From contig VZRG01001635.1 in assembly GCA_013397435.1 (NCBI GenBank), positions 1 through 64,000 on the forward strand: DNA of 64,000 nt, in the 5' to 3' direction. Position 1 is the stretch's first letter; each line of letters opens with the position of its first letter. The translations under genes and the position numbers were made by a program. This DNA is from Erythrocercus mccallii. Its lineage: Eukaryota; Chordata; Aves; Passeriformes; Dicruridae. Below the pieces are notes generated by a model. It was not told the DNA's origin. It did no database searches and saw nothing but the letters and a program-made list of their open reading frames with translations. Below, piece after piece: positions 38,018 to 50,425 of the stretch.

Positions 38018-38043
38018 CTTCAGCCTATTCCATTAGGCTGAAG
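38018..38043. repeat. Perfect 10-bp inverted repeat, 6-nt loop, with weak outer pairing
   Basis: CTTCAGCCTA, loop TTCCAT, TAGGCTGAAG. Beyond an internal loop of about five bases, TGT/ACA and TTAA/TTAA can pair, giving an imperfect hairpin of roughly 50 nt. The broad internal loop makes a standard microRNA precursor unlikely. Confidence 0.85.
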
Positions 38044-39304
38044 ATTTACACTTAATCCAAATCTCAGATGGTTGAATGGATTCAAAAAAATAGAACTCTA
38101 GAGTCCTTATCTTTGCCTGGTTTTGTTCTTTACGTTTTCCTTTGGTTTCTGGCAATCATTCTTCTGCACCTTTCTCTGCTGCTGAGCAGTGGGAACTCAT
38201 TCTCCTGGAACCCACCAGACCAGCAGGCACAAAGACAGACACTTTGCAGCTCTACAAAAATGGAGAGTGAAATACTGTGCTCCTTCAAAATAAAAAAAAA
38301 AAAAAGTGGTAGAATTAAAACGAAAGAAGATATGAAGCAGTTACAGTGGAGAGAGTGATAAAATTGTAAAGTTTCCAGAAATGGAGAACTAAAAACCTTG
38401 TTTAAAGCAGGCTTTTCCAAGGACTACATAAGAATCAATTTGCATGCGAGTGTGTATCTCCTACCACTTTATGCTATTCATAAAATCTCCCAGGCCATCA
38501 CAGAACTTCAGATCTGGCCTTCCCTACCCCCATTTCTTCAAGCAAATGGAAGAGTGAACAAGACAGACCATAAAGATGCTGCTGCTGCCTATCTTTTATC
38601 ATGTTTGTAATCAAAAATCTTCGCAGTAAACACGTGAAACTATCTCCTGTTTCCTGGACATGTTCCACATTAAATGTAGTACTTCCTTTCATGTTCCTAA
38701 GACAAATTATTACTTAGTGTGACCTATGTCTTCCAGCTGTGATATTCTTTGCATCAATTCCTTCTTCAGAGATGCTCCTGTGGCTACTTAATAATGGGCT
38801 AGGAGAGAAAATCTCAACTAGAGAGTACCAAAAAAATTCATTTCAGTCATTCTATTTTAGTTTAGTCTTCCACTGAACCACCCTTTTCTCCAACAAGCCA
38901 TTGTGTAGGGGTGAAATTTAATAGCTGATATGAGAACAAGAATTGATAATCTTATGACAGCCCATGAGATTAGGAACAATGAGGAGATTAATTTGATGAG
39001 GTTTGTTTATATCTTCTCTCTAAAACCTTTTCTGGGAAATTCTAAAGGTTTTTTTGTAATCTGTGATTAAATTCAAATCTGTCTCCCACTGGGTTCCTAC
39101 CTTGTATTTTCTGTTTACTTAAATAACATGTGTTTTATGTAAGAACTGCATTTCCATTTTTTTTTAACCTAAATATTTCTGTTGAGTTGTCACTGTAGAG
39201 TGAAAACTTACTTTGATAACATGACGCTACTTTCGCCAGCATAGACTGCTTTAAAATTTGACTTCAGAAATGTTTTATTTTATTATGAAGAAATTGTGAA
39301 TGCT

Positions 39305-39545
39305 GTGGCACACAGTGCCAGTGACCTTTCTGTATCCCTGCAGGCTGGAAGCAGGAGCTCAGCAGCACCGTGCCCACCACCAGAGTGGCTGAACTGTCGT
39401 GCTTGTGAGCTGCACGTCATCTTTGGGTGAGCAACTGTGGAAGCGTTTCCAGACTGCTCTGGAATCTCTCCACTTCTGGATCACCCAATTACATCTTGCC
39501 TCTTGTTCAGCTGTGTGCAGAGGTTGGTAAGTGTCCACACCTAAA
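39305..39545. other. GC-richer islet, unassigned
   Basis: A moderately GC-rich patch surrounded by T-rich sequence. A 137-codon minus-strand frame (39359-39772, alternative start included) begins in AT-rich DNA and ends here. Its translation shows no family. TTG|GTAAGT near 39528 on the plus strand is a fair donor-like word without a good acceptor upstream. Confidence 0.35.
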
Positions 39546-40649
39546 ATAAAGGTAAAAACTCTGTGAGGATAAGATGAGAAAAACAGATAATCAAATAGAA
39601 GAGGAGAAAATAAGATGATTTTTTTTCCCTGATGAGTTATGTCCCAGAAAGATATTTGGGTGATCAGTAAAAAAAGAGAAAATTTTGTGAATTTCCATTG
39701 CTCTTGAAGCTGATCAAATTTGTGTAGAGAATGCTTAATGATGAGAGCTGCATTATACTTTAAGACAACCAATTAGCTACCTCTCTTGAAAGGCCACAGT
39801 TAGTTACAAATAATTCTAAAATATGCATCTGTTGGTATATTAAATTTGATTTTTTTTCACTTATTTCTTTGATGCAAAATAAGAGAAAAAATAACAAAAA
39901 AACCCCACAATTTGCTTTTGATTGCTGCCTTCAGTGAGAAAAAGCTGTGGCCAGTAACACTAAGTGAATGTTCCAGGTCCAGTGAAACAGGCAACAGGAT
40001 GTGACATTAATTAAATTCATGAATTTTTAAAGAATGAGTTGATTCAAACATCAATTTGCAGAATGACATAGCAAAAGAGTCCAAGAGCTCTTCCCTGAAG
40101 GTGAGCATAAACACTCAGAGGAGACTTTGCCTACCAGAGGCAGGGAGGAGGGGAGGCTGAGGCTGGGGTAATGGATGGTAAATGAAGTGTGACTTTCATG
40201 TGCTCCTGGCCTCTGGTCCTTCAGCCTTTGAATGCAAGACGTTTTTTTCCCATGACAAATGTTAGAAAGTTGTTTATTGCCCAGGGTGTTTTAGGTGCCA
40301 AAAGGCTTGCAAATGAAAGATGACAAAGAAAACATGAAAGAAAGCATGAAACTATTAAAGGAATGTCAATTGATATATACAAGTACAGAAATAAAACCAA
40401 AATTATGTTAATACCTTCCTCTCTATTTTCCCTGGAAGTAGACCCTTACTCATCTGTCCTTTCTTTAATATCATTTAATTAAATGTGTTTAAATAAATAA
40501 AAAGGCCCTAAGCATATGTTATGACTAATGATATTACTCTAATGCATTTCTTCAATGGCAATCACAGCTGAATTGTTGGTACATTTTCAATGAGACCACA
40601 GTTCTCATTCACCAGTTCTTCTGAAAAGGGGCTGCACTGATTCACCATA

Positions 40650-40675
40650 TTAAATGATTAAATGATTAAATGATT
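40650..40675. repeat. (TTAAATGA)3 minisatellite
   Basis: Three exact 8-base units plus two bases of a fourth. Confidence 0.95.
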
Positions 40676-42342
40676 TTACATTTCTAGGTTATAACAGTGC
40701 ATATGTCTGTGCTTGTGTGGAGGGTGAATACTTTTTGTTTCGTTAATAAAAAGAAGGAAACAAATATTTTGGAAAGTAATGCTTTGTGTGACATTTTTCT
40801 AATATATAAATGAATATAAGTATATAATGAAATGCATAGCAGAGTTTTCTTGTATATCAAGGTCAAAATTAATATTGATATTTTAAATTATTTGATCTCT
40901 CTTTGCTAAAATTTTTCTTCCATGGCTTATGGTTCTATAAAATAAGATTGTTTAGCTTTAAGGAAAAAGATAATTGGGAGATAGTCTGCCCATTGGGACA
41001 AAACGGACCCCATCTTATCTTTTTGCATCTAGCCTCATAATTCTGAAAAAAGAAAGAATAAATTGTCAGCTACTTGTAATATTTAATATATGAGGTACGA
41101 TATATACTAAGTTTTATAAGCTCTCCACCTGTTATACTCAGACGCTTCATAATAGTCAAGGGTAAAAACTTTTGTACAGAAGTATAACAAATTATATATT
41201 TATATTATATGAAAAAAAACAAAAAAGGAGAAGGAGCCATTTGAATTACTGGTGAATACTTATTGCAGCTCTAACAACTTTCCTGGGAGTCTATTAGCAC
41301 TTGCATGCTCCACAACAGGACGTTTTATGACTTTATTCTAGATTCTCCTGTACTGGAATGCAGAGTCAGAATGCAGCTGGTCTGTTCCATATTCAGCAGT
41401 TTAACTATTTACTAACTGTCACAGCTCTCACCTTGTCCAAGTACGTAACACTGAGAGCATTCAATAATACACTGAGAAATCTCCATTACTGAGCATAAGG
41501 ATCATTAACATAGCACAAGTTTAACTAATAAAGTTGAAAACAACTAATAAATCTACCTGTTTCTATTGTCAATTAAAATCTGCATACATCCTATGACATT
41601 CATTAAAAATTAAGTGGATAGATACAGTCAGAGATAATCATGCATGCCACTTATCCCTGAGAACATGACATGCTGTTAATTCATAGGACCTGAAAGCCTA
41701 ATTACTTCTGTTGCTGAAATTGATGGGCTTTGTATGTACTGCTTCATCACAGAAATTAATGTGAAACAAAATTTCCTCTAATTTATTGGCACTTCTGAAA
41801 TAAAGGAATGGTAGTAAATGTGCAGAATTCTGTGTATGTGTGCTGTCAAAAATTTCTGTATTAATTTCTGCAATCTTTCATAAGCATATTTCAGCATAGT
41901 GTTTAAGAATACTGTAATTATTTCATTACCTAATTGCCTAATATGTTATTAATGATGTAGTAAAATTAATTTTTCATCGGTGAATATGTTCACTGACCAT
42001 ACATTCTGTATTTGAGATATGGAGTATCTCATGGTGTTAAATCATCTTATAGTAAGCTTTATAAAACTCATAGCCAAGGCTACATTAATGTTCAAATGTT
42101 AATTTTTCTGCACCTATGATATTATTGACATCCCTTTACTACCTGTTAAGTACAGTAAAGGTAGGAATGCTCCATGTCTAACTTATTTTCTCATATTCCT
42201 GTAAAGTCAGCAACATTGGCCAAGTTAGTCTGATGGCAGCATGACTGATAAAATTCTGCTTTCTTGATGCTAAGGACATGCAATAGAATTCAGATTAACT
42301 TGCTGGAGTGAATGCACTCTAAAATTATGTTGGTGTTTCTTC

Positions 42343-42367
42343 TTTTTTTTTTTTTTTTTTTTTTTTT
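42343..42367. repeat. T25 homopolymer
   Basis: Twenty-five consecutive T, the longest homopolymer in the window. On the minus strand it would be a poly(A) tail, but the sequence upstream of it on that strand (higher coordinates) is not recognisable as a retrocopied gene. Confidence 0.95.
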
Positions 42368-45300
42368 ACTCTCAGCTTAGTGTAGCTTTTTGAATGTATT
42401 TTTTACATAGAAAGCCAAATATTTTCCAGCTCTTTGAGGTTTTGTTTTGGGAACAAATGAAAAATTTTCTACAGAATCACTGTGTTTCCTGGTAACTATA
42501 AGGAGTGAAGAGTCTTGACATTGTGCTGTATAGCAAGGATTGTGTGGGCATTTTGATATCTGTTGTAACAAAATCTTTAATGGTGGCCTTTAAGCATTTG
42601 GGCAAGACTGGTCAGGCTTCTCTTCTGAATAAGCTGGGAAATGTTCCTCTTGTCCTTTCTCCTGCTCTCTCTGGCCTACTAGTGCTGTAATTCAGAGTAC
42701 TCTTGCAGGTCCTACACTTCACAGCTCACAAAACTGACAGTTGGAAATTAAACACCTTGTTGAAATAAAAAGTTAAACAGGTTGATTTTATATTTTTAAA
42801 GTTTACTATTTCCCATATTCAAGCTAGGGTAGATGTCTCTGTGCAAGGATATAACAGGGTGGACTGAATTAAGGCACGTTGTTTAGGATTGGTTTGGTTG
42901 TTGTATTGCATATTTTAGACATATAAAGATGTGCTTTTGATGAGATAGAGCTGCTTCCCTCCTCTTTCTAGCAGCACTAGCTAATCTGCTTTCTATCTTT
43001 ACTTTTTATTCCTGTATTCTGGAAAGCAAAACATTCGCAGTCACTTTTATAGTTTTATCCATTCTTCTGAAAGAAAGAATTGAAGGTTTATTATTGAAGG
43101 TACTTAATTTTTGAATAATTGCTAAAGGTGGGTTGGCTGTTTTTATACAAATAAAGGACCCTGAGGATCAGTGGAGGTTTTTCAAAGACCTGTCACACAC
43201 ATTTTGTGGGTGGTTAATGAGTCCCTGTAGTTGAATATTACAGGACAGTGGTGCAGAATGTTTGATACTATGGTGTCGTTTTCTTGAGTCCCTTTAGAGC
43301 CATGGAAGCAGCTTAGAGTAGTGTTTAGAGAAAAATGATTGACTCTTTCCACAAGTCAAGTCACTTTTCTTGTCCCAGAAGAGAAAGAGCTGGAGGCAGC
43401 AGCTCATTCTCAGATGCTGTGAGAATCAAACTGAGTATTAAAAGTGGAAAAAGAGCAGGAGCAGAGGCTTGATTTTTCTTTGTTAATTTGTTTTTTAAGA
43501 CTGTAAAAAAAAGTAAATTTGTACTACCAGAACAATTCACCAAAAAGGAAGTGCAGAAATGCAATCTCATCCTGGTTTTATTTATGTTGTAAAAATTAGT
43601 TGTGTTTGTATGCTTAGGTAAATTTCAAAACTTGTCTAAGAATATGCTATAATTCAGTTGACAGTTTCACAGATAAGTGAATAGACAATAAAAAGGGAGA
43701 TGTTTTCTCAGTCATATTTAAAATCTCTCTTTGATCTGTTGGATTTTATCATTGGAACAAATAAGCAGGAAGATATTGCTGTGAGTAGAATTAACTTTAT
43801 TCAAATTTAATAAATATTGATTTAAAATGTAAAAGATCTGACATTACCCACTAGAAAAATCATCAAAAGGATTTACACTAAAAGCTTCCTAGCACTTATA
43901 ATGGAAATACCTTTAAGAGACAATATTGTAATTCTAGGAAGAAGAAGAATGAAATACCTGTGCAGACATCTACTGATGACTTTCTAAAACATGACATTAC
44001 TTGGGAATTTAAGCAAAGATGTTATTCAGTTTTGAGAGGGGGGGAAAAAAGGTTTTTCCGTTGTAAAAGATTTATAGCAGCATAGGTTATGATATCGAGA
44101 GAAGTTTTTGAGGAAAAGATAAAGGTAAAGATAATATTGATTTACCCATAGTTTGATGTTTTTATTCAGATTGCTTTATCAAAAATATACATAAAAATTC
44201 CTTCAAATTAAGAATTTGCAATAAACCAGATGTATTGTTAGGCAATAATAACAAAATATAGAAATAACAAAGGAAAAGGAAAGCTACTGTGATAGCTGAC
44301 AATTCCTTTTTCCATTTAAACAAATGATGACGAGATTTGAGTGGGGAGGATGGGTCCTCAATAATGGCAATTAACAACTTGGAATTATTTGCTGGATTTG
44401 CTATTGACTCCTCCTCTAACCATGAGCAGATAATTTCCCGTGTCTCAATTTCCCTTTTTTTGTTCCCATTTCCATGTTACCGAACCACAACTATTCTGTC
44501 TCTTCTGTTTTGTTTCATTTTCTAGGTTACAAGTTTCTGTGCAGAGGGAATATGCTCTAATGAATATGATTGGTTAAATGGAACTTGGGAGTTTGTAAAG
44601 GCTATTCTGATATCAACAAATAATTATAGTTTCAATAATCTTTGAAAAATACTTACCAAAATTTAATGCTTTATATTTCACAATAATTAGTTTTACTTCA
44701 GTGTTTCTGTGAATGGAACTATATAATAAGCAATTAACTAAGACATTTAGCACTGAATTGCTTTCTCATGGTTCCTTGCTTCCATTAGAGAAAAAATATG
44801 TGATTTCTTTGGCTTCTCTTCTCTGGATTCAAAATGGATAAACTGTATTGATAATTCTTCATAGCTTGTAGCGGTGGGTTATCACTGATTGCATGGTCAT
44901 TAGCCATTGTAGCTACAGTGGTAATGCTAAACTTAAGATCCCTCTATTTTGTTCCTAGAATGCCTTTATTACACAACCCAGTTTTAGAATGTGCTTATTT
45001 TGTCCAAACGGTGAACATTTTAGCCAGACAGCAGAAAGTTTTTTGAAATTATTATAACACTCCTTCACAGTGCTTGAATGCTTCAGTAAATCAGATTCAG
45101 GCTTCCTCTATTGGCACTACATTCTATTTGCTGTTATCTATGAAAAATAATGTTATTTATGAATAGAACTTCTTGGTAAGAGCAGACTCAGCACTTTCTG
45201 CTAAGCCCACAATCTGACCAAAGAACATTTTACTTCCACTGTAGCTCAAACTAATTCAAGACACTGCAATGTTGGAAATGAGCATATCTCTAAAAAGACC

Positions 45301-46839
45301 GTGTCTCTAAAAATACTATACATTTGGGTGAAAAATATTTTAAATGGGATTTTCTAATCTTGCAGCCTCAATCAGAGATTTGACAGCAGTAAAACTCTTC
45401 CAGCTACTCTTAAAGATGCTAAATTGCAGGTAGATCCTGCAGCTATTTTTAGATACATGAAAGTAATGACATTAACTTGATAAATACTCATTTTAACATA
45501 AAAAGCAAAAAACTTTCTTGGAGACAAAACAAAAGCAAAATTTCTATGCTATTATGACCAAAAATATGAAAAAATGGAGTTGCTCTGAAGAGGAGAAGGT
45601 GTTCACAAGTGTTTCTGCTCTTCACTTCCTGCATTAAGACCCTGGAACATTATTCTTTCTTGCCCTACATTCCAGCCTGGCTGGTTCAGAAGATAAAAAT
45701 CACACCATAAAGATCTATTTCACCAGAATCTCTGTCCCCTCATTATAGAAAGGTATCTATCTATTTTTCTTTCCTTAAAATGAAGAAAGGGCGGTGTATT
45801 ATTCCAGTATGGCAAACTGCTGCATTTTCTCTTCTGCTGCCAAAGCCCGTCCCAGGCCCTCCAAGTGTACCTTGGGACAAAATTTATTTAAACTTCATAG
45901 TCTCTGGTTTAATACAGCTGAGTGCCAAACATTCCTTCCTGTTTTCACAACTATCTTCTGTCAGCTTCCTGTCCCAGAGCTCTGCTTGGAGCTCAGTTGA
46001 TGAGATCCATACCTCTGTATGGAGTTGTGTGACAAAGGCTCTGGATCTTTAAGTACTACCCAAGTAAGAGTAATTTGTTTACATTTACTTTAAATGTCAC
46101 TCTCCCTTGACAAGAATACAAAGCAGGTTAAATGATTGTGGTCTTTTGCACAAACTCGCTGATTATATACTAATTTCTGTTCCTTTGCTAAAAGTCAGTA
46201 TCTTCAAAGTTGAGATTGAAAAGTAAAAGATTCTCAACAAGAAATGAGAATTCTCTACCTTTTCATGCAGTGCCCCTATTATTCCACATTATTTCTTTTT
46301 TTTCTGGAATATTAATCTATACAACTAACAATTTTTTCTGATGTAAACTGCTGGAAATGTTTCTAAGAACTAATAGTAGGGTTCAAACTGTAACCTAGAG
46401 TATTTTATTTTCTCTGGTCATTGATAATTGCATATGTGTGGACCAGTATCAGGTCTAACTACAGCTGTAGATGTATAAAGAGGTATAATTTAAAGGGAGT
46501 TTATGGTCAGGAACCGTTTAACTGAGGATACAGTTTCCAAAATATTTGTAGGGTGAAACTCATTTATGTGTCAGCATATTTCCATATACTTTATTCTAAT
46601 AATCATGAATTGATAAATGTCTTAAGTCTCTACCTCAAAAGTATCTATAAATTTTGATCTTGATCAAAATGAGACCTAAAGAGCAATGAATGTGGAGCAG
46701 AATCAGAAGTAGAATTTTCACCTTGAAGGCATGATGGCATAAGCTTGAATCTGTATTGAGAAGCTGCACATGCACTTTGCTGGTGGCTCTATCATATGCA
46801 AATGCAGGAGATTTTGCTTGATAAGGGTTTGACCTGATT

Positions 46840-47180
46840 AGGATGCAGGAAAAGCCAGCAGCAAGGCAGGAGTCAGCAGGAATTACAGCTGGACTGAAAA
46901 ATCAGGCTGGCATTGGAGAGGGCACAACACAAGTTTGTCCTTCCCTGCCAAGGGCCTCTGCACTTGGATTGGCCACGGAGCAGTGCACGTTGTGGAGAGT
47001 GTTGTGCATAGAGCAAGTCAGGAGACAAGCTCCACACTGATGGAGAGTTTACAGCTTATTACTGCCTCAGTCTCAATGGCATTGGTATTTGCCATTTGTC
47101 AGCTGGGGGCTGCTAAAACAAGGCTCTGTCTTTGGAACAGTTGTCCAATGGAGCAAGGTAAAAATGTAGATGGAGTTTAA
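46840..47180. other. GC-richer islet, unassigned
   Basis: GC- and purine-rich at its start (GCCAGCAGCAAGGCAGGAG). Two plus-strand frames overlap here (46843-47040 and 46935-47180). The second ends beyond an AAG|GTAAAA donor-like word near 47157. Neither translation shows a family. Weak acceptor context upstream makes an exon call unsafe. Confidence 0.3.
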
Positions 47181-47376
47181 AGAATTTTTCAAGGAATGTA
47201 TTCTAGAAGTGAGATATTTGCTGAGTTATTTACCTTGATTTGCATATTGGACCTTATCCAAAATTTCACTTTGACATCTTGTCAGACCTAAAACTCCAGG
47301 AAGTTCATTCTAATCTTAATCCAGCTGGGAAAAGCTGCGAGGCTAAACCCAAGGACTTTAAACAATGTTCACATAT

Positions 47377-47457
47377 GAAAACAAAAAAACTCCAAACCCT
47401 CAAAAACAACAAAAAAAAAGCCACCCAAAACCAAACAAAAGAAAAGAAAAAAATATA
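47377..47457. repeat. A-rich low-complexity tract
   Basis: About 80 bases dominated by A with interspersed CC and CCAAA words. It makes the lysine/asparagine-rich end of the plus frame at 47240-47458, which is therefore not credible as protein. Confidence 0.85.
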
Positions 47458-48944
47458 ACCTCAGAAACACAGTATTGGTCTGACCTGAAACTTCAATGTT
47501 GATGTACTTTGATGAAGGGAATGCTAAAGAGGAATCCAGCAAAAGGATTTCAGAAGAAAGGTGTTGCATGTGGAATAGTGACATGTAACTTGCAAGTAAG
47601 AACCTCAAATAAGTTAAAATATGTTTTTATGTTCAACAGAAAGTCAGAGATGAGAAAAGAATTTGCCCATCTGGGCAATATTGATGAGTTAGAACGTTAT
47701 TAAAAAGGTTAGAGCATTGATTCAAATCAAGTCTGGAGACAGAATTTATGATGTGTCATGTCTTAATTTTTCTTTATAATGTCTTTTCTTTGTAGTTTGC
47801 AATGTTTGATTTAAAATGCAAACAAGAATCTGTTATCAAGGAGCAAAACTCCTGAATGCCTGGTAGTGCCCACACAGAACCGACATGCCTGCTTTCAGGT
47901 GACCATCCTTTATTTTTTGCAAAGACATAGTGTGAAAATAGTAAAAAATGAACCACCTAAAAAGCCCCAGAGTATTAGGGTTTACATCTGGCCTTGTGGC
48001 TGGAGTGGTCACATAAACATTGAGGGTTATGTATTTGCCTGAATGGAGATGAAGGAATGTCTATGAATAATGATATTTTTACAATAAGAAGGGAAAATAA
48101 ATTAATTGCAGAAAATAAAAAGTCCATGATAAAAATATCTCAAAGGAAACAGGACTAATATGGCTACTGAGAAGTATCAAGCTCTACAAACTTCACTGTA
48201 TTCCAAAGAATACACAGGGCACTGAATTTTGGTAACATTTCTCTTTTAATCTGATAGCTACTGCTTCATTGCAATAAAAGTAAAAATAAAAAAGCAAAAC
48301 CTCAAACAAACATAAAAAATTATTCTTTCTTAGTTCCAATGCAAGATTGGGCTTGTTAGGGTAAATGATAGCATTTCAGGAAATGCTGATTTTTTTTCAC
48401 ATCATTATGAGATTTATCCTAGTTAAAAGTCAAAAGAATCTGTTAATAGCTCCTAATAATCCTGTTATTTTCCATCACAATTTAGCACAGAGCTTGAATT
48501 TAAAGGAAATATTTCTCCAACAACTCAGCGGGAAACCGTAACAGCCTACCTTATAGTTCCAGGCTTGCAGAGAGTAAAGCACTGACTTACACAGTCTGTT
48601 CCTGTTTCAAATGTGTTCTTTGGGAATTAATTGGAAAGTACATTCTATGTCCAATAATAAAAAAAATTGCAACTCAAGAACTCCTATCATAGTTTGAAGA
48701 CATTAAATTCTTGGGGTTTGTTCTCTTTCCAAGGCAAAGCACTCTTGTATTTTTGCCAGTAAAACCAGAGTAACAGAGATTGTTTACCATTTATTGAAAC
48801 TGTAACCAGTACAAAATATTGCCCTGTGATGTTGTATGAATTCTACTGATATTAAGCCTGATATCAAGACTCATCAGTGGAAATCATTACATCAGCTCAA
48901 CTGGGACCACTATAAAGCCCTGAGAGCATCTTTGAATCTATCAA

Positions 48945-49018
48945 AACACACACATATATATAGATAACTATATATATATAACACATATATATAGACATAT
49001 ATGTGAAACATATAGATA
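48945..49018. repeat. Compound (CA)n/(TA)n microsatellite
   Basis: CA repeats pass into interrupted TATATA and ACATATAT blocks over about 70 bases. Confidence 0.9.
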
Positions 49019-49306
49019 CCTAAAGAGTCTCAGAAATGTTTCTGGAGTTCCTTTAATATGGGTCAGTCTCTTCAGTATTAAAGATGAGTATAGAAAACCA
49101 GGAGAAATTATTTTTTTTGTACTGCATGCTTTTTTTCATTTTATTTTATATTAATGCCTGTGGTAGCGACCAAATAAGATTTAGTAGGGGCAATCTGTGT
49201 TTTTCTTCAGTAAATTCTGTAACAGTGACACATTTTTTGGTGTCCTTCAATGAAACTGCTGTTTCAGAATAATATTTTTCACATGTAATAATGATGCTTA
49301 CAAGAT

Positions 49307-49335
49307 TAAAAAAACCCAAAAAACAAAAAAAATCC
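49307..49335. repeat. A-rich low-complexity tract
   Basis: A runs broken by CCC and C, of the same type as the tract at 47.4 kb. Confidence 0.85.
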
Positions 49336-50149
49336 AAACCAGCCAATGAAACAGAACCAGATAAAGAAAACCTCAGCAGTGGGATTACCAAATCTATTAC
49401 TTTTCTAACATATAAGTAATGCAAATGGACTGATAACCTAAATTGTTGCTCCCAGGAATTCTTGTCAAGAGCAAGGAAATATGTTATACCTACAGTGAAC
49501 ATGTCTATAACCTTTGCAAACCCAGGGTTAAGGCAGAAGGATCATCTTGCTGTTTTGGTCCACCCACATTCTAATATTGAGAAGCTAATGCACAATCTGC
49601 ACTCTCAAAGAGCTATAGACAGACAAGTTTTGATTGCAGGCTGCACTGGAAATATCTTCCTTGTTTATATTAAATAGGCTCTAATTTTAAACCTTGTATT
49701 TAGTGTTAGCGTTGAAAGTGACAGCCTTTCCTTATTTCAAACAGTCAAAGGGCAGTGTCCCTCTGCTAGACAAAACAATACATATATATTTGAAAATAAT
49801 ATTACTTTCCACTTCATTTGAAATTGAACCAATTTTAGGTTTTGTTCTCTTACACTTGGATATTGTAAGTACTTAGCCTATTGGTACCACAGGAGTGGGA
49901 GATACAACACAAAGGGCTTTTTTGTTGTGCTGGTTTCTGCCTTTCCAAGCAGTCTGCCTTTTGCATGAAAATGGCTCCAGTTTCCTTGGCAATATTCTTA
50001 AGAGAGCTCTTTCCTGCAGGAATAGGAGGGCATTTAAACACATTTTTAGCCAGCTCCCATTTTGCAGATGGAACAGTTACCTACAGTAAATAAGATCTGG
50101 ATTTGGCCTACGGGGGAGAAAAGAAAGGGCTGTGTAGCCTGATGGGTTC

Positions 50150-50425
50150 TTTAATGGGGTTGGTCTCTTTCTGGAGATGCTTTGTAGCTCTGCCTTGCAG
50201 AGCCTTGCAGCCCTGTCAGGTTCCTCTGGGGAAGCACAGGTCACTCCTTCCATCCTTCTGCAGCAAGTGAGGAGAGGCCCATGGTCAGATGTTCCCACTC
50301 CCACCCCTGTCCCAGTTGTGGCTTCAGTGAAGGTGCCTTGTTGAGGGAAGACAAAGATCCTGCTTCTTCCCATTGATCCCAAACGGACACAACGGGGAAA
50401 TTCTGGCTCAGTCTGCGCAGTTTCT
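50150..50425. other. GC-richer islet with the longest open frame, unassigned
   Basis: GC-rich patch crossed by the longest open frame in the window (minus 50077-50514, 145 codons from an alternative or standard start). The translation is rich in R, P, T and E, has no transmembrane segment and no domain I recognise. A frame of this length is not surprising in a GC-rich patch. I see no flanking splice sites that would define an exon. Treated as non-coding unless conservation shows otherwise. Confidence 0.35.

Larger units (their letters stand above)
30720..39300. other. AT-rich non-coding stretch
   Basis: Mostly AT-rich sequence with spurious frames of 60-118 codons. Listed separately are hairpins at 33461-33481 and 38018-38043, small tandem duplications at 33114-33139, 33911-33941 and 35565-35604, and a minus-strand exon-like interval at 35125-35220. 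T12 (31426-31437), A12 (34402-34413) and A14 (38292-38305) runs occur. A strong plus-strand acceptor-like tract ends at 36310 with no good donor after it. Confidence 0.6.
39545..46830. other. AT-rich non-coding stretch
   Basis: Nothing resembling a gene. It contains a (TTAAATGA)3 repeat near 40.66 kb, an 8-bp inverted repeat at 42133-42161 (CCTTTACT and AGTAAAGG), the T25 tract near 42.35 kb and a G7 run near 44040. AAG|GTGAGA on the minus strand at 41432 and AAG|GTGAGC on the plus strand near 40098 are good donor-like words, without convincing partner acceptors. Confidence 0.6.
47180..50145. other. AT-rich non-coding stretch with low-complexity tracts
   Basis: Contains two A-rich low-complexity tracts and a TA/CA microsatellite, listed separately. 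No gene-like signal was found. The 118-codon minus frame at 49146-49502 reads through one A-rich tract and has no recognisable content. Confidence 0.6.

Noticed and set aside
2853..38043. The perfect short hairpins as microRNA genes
   Set aside because: Their stems are 9-12 bp and do not extend to about 22 bp of near-continuous pairing, as microRNA precursors need.
39359..39772. 137-codon minus-strand frame as a gene
   Set aside because: The translation is low-information, spans an abrupt composition change, and resembles no family.
40060..40098. Plus-strand interval ending in GAAG|GTGAGC
   Set aside because: Good donor, but the upstream AG lacks a pyrimidine tract.
42343..42367. T25 as the poly(A) tail of a minus-strand processed pseudogene
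   Set aside because: The adjoining sequence gives no recognisable gene body or target-site duplication.
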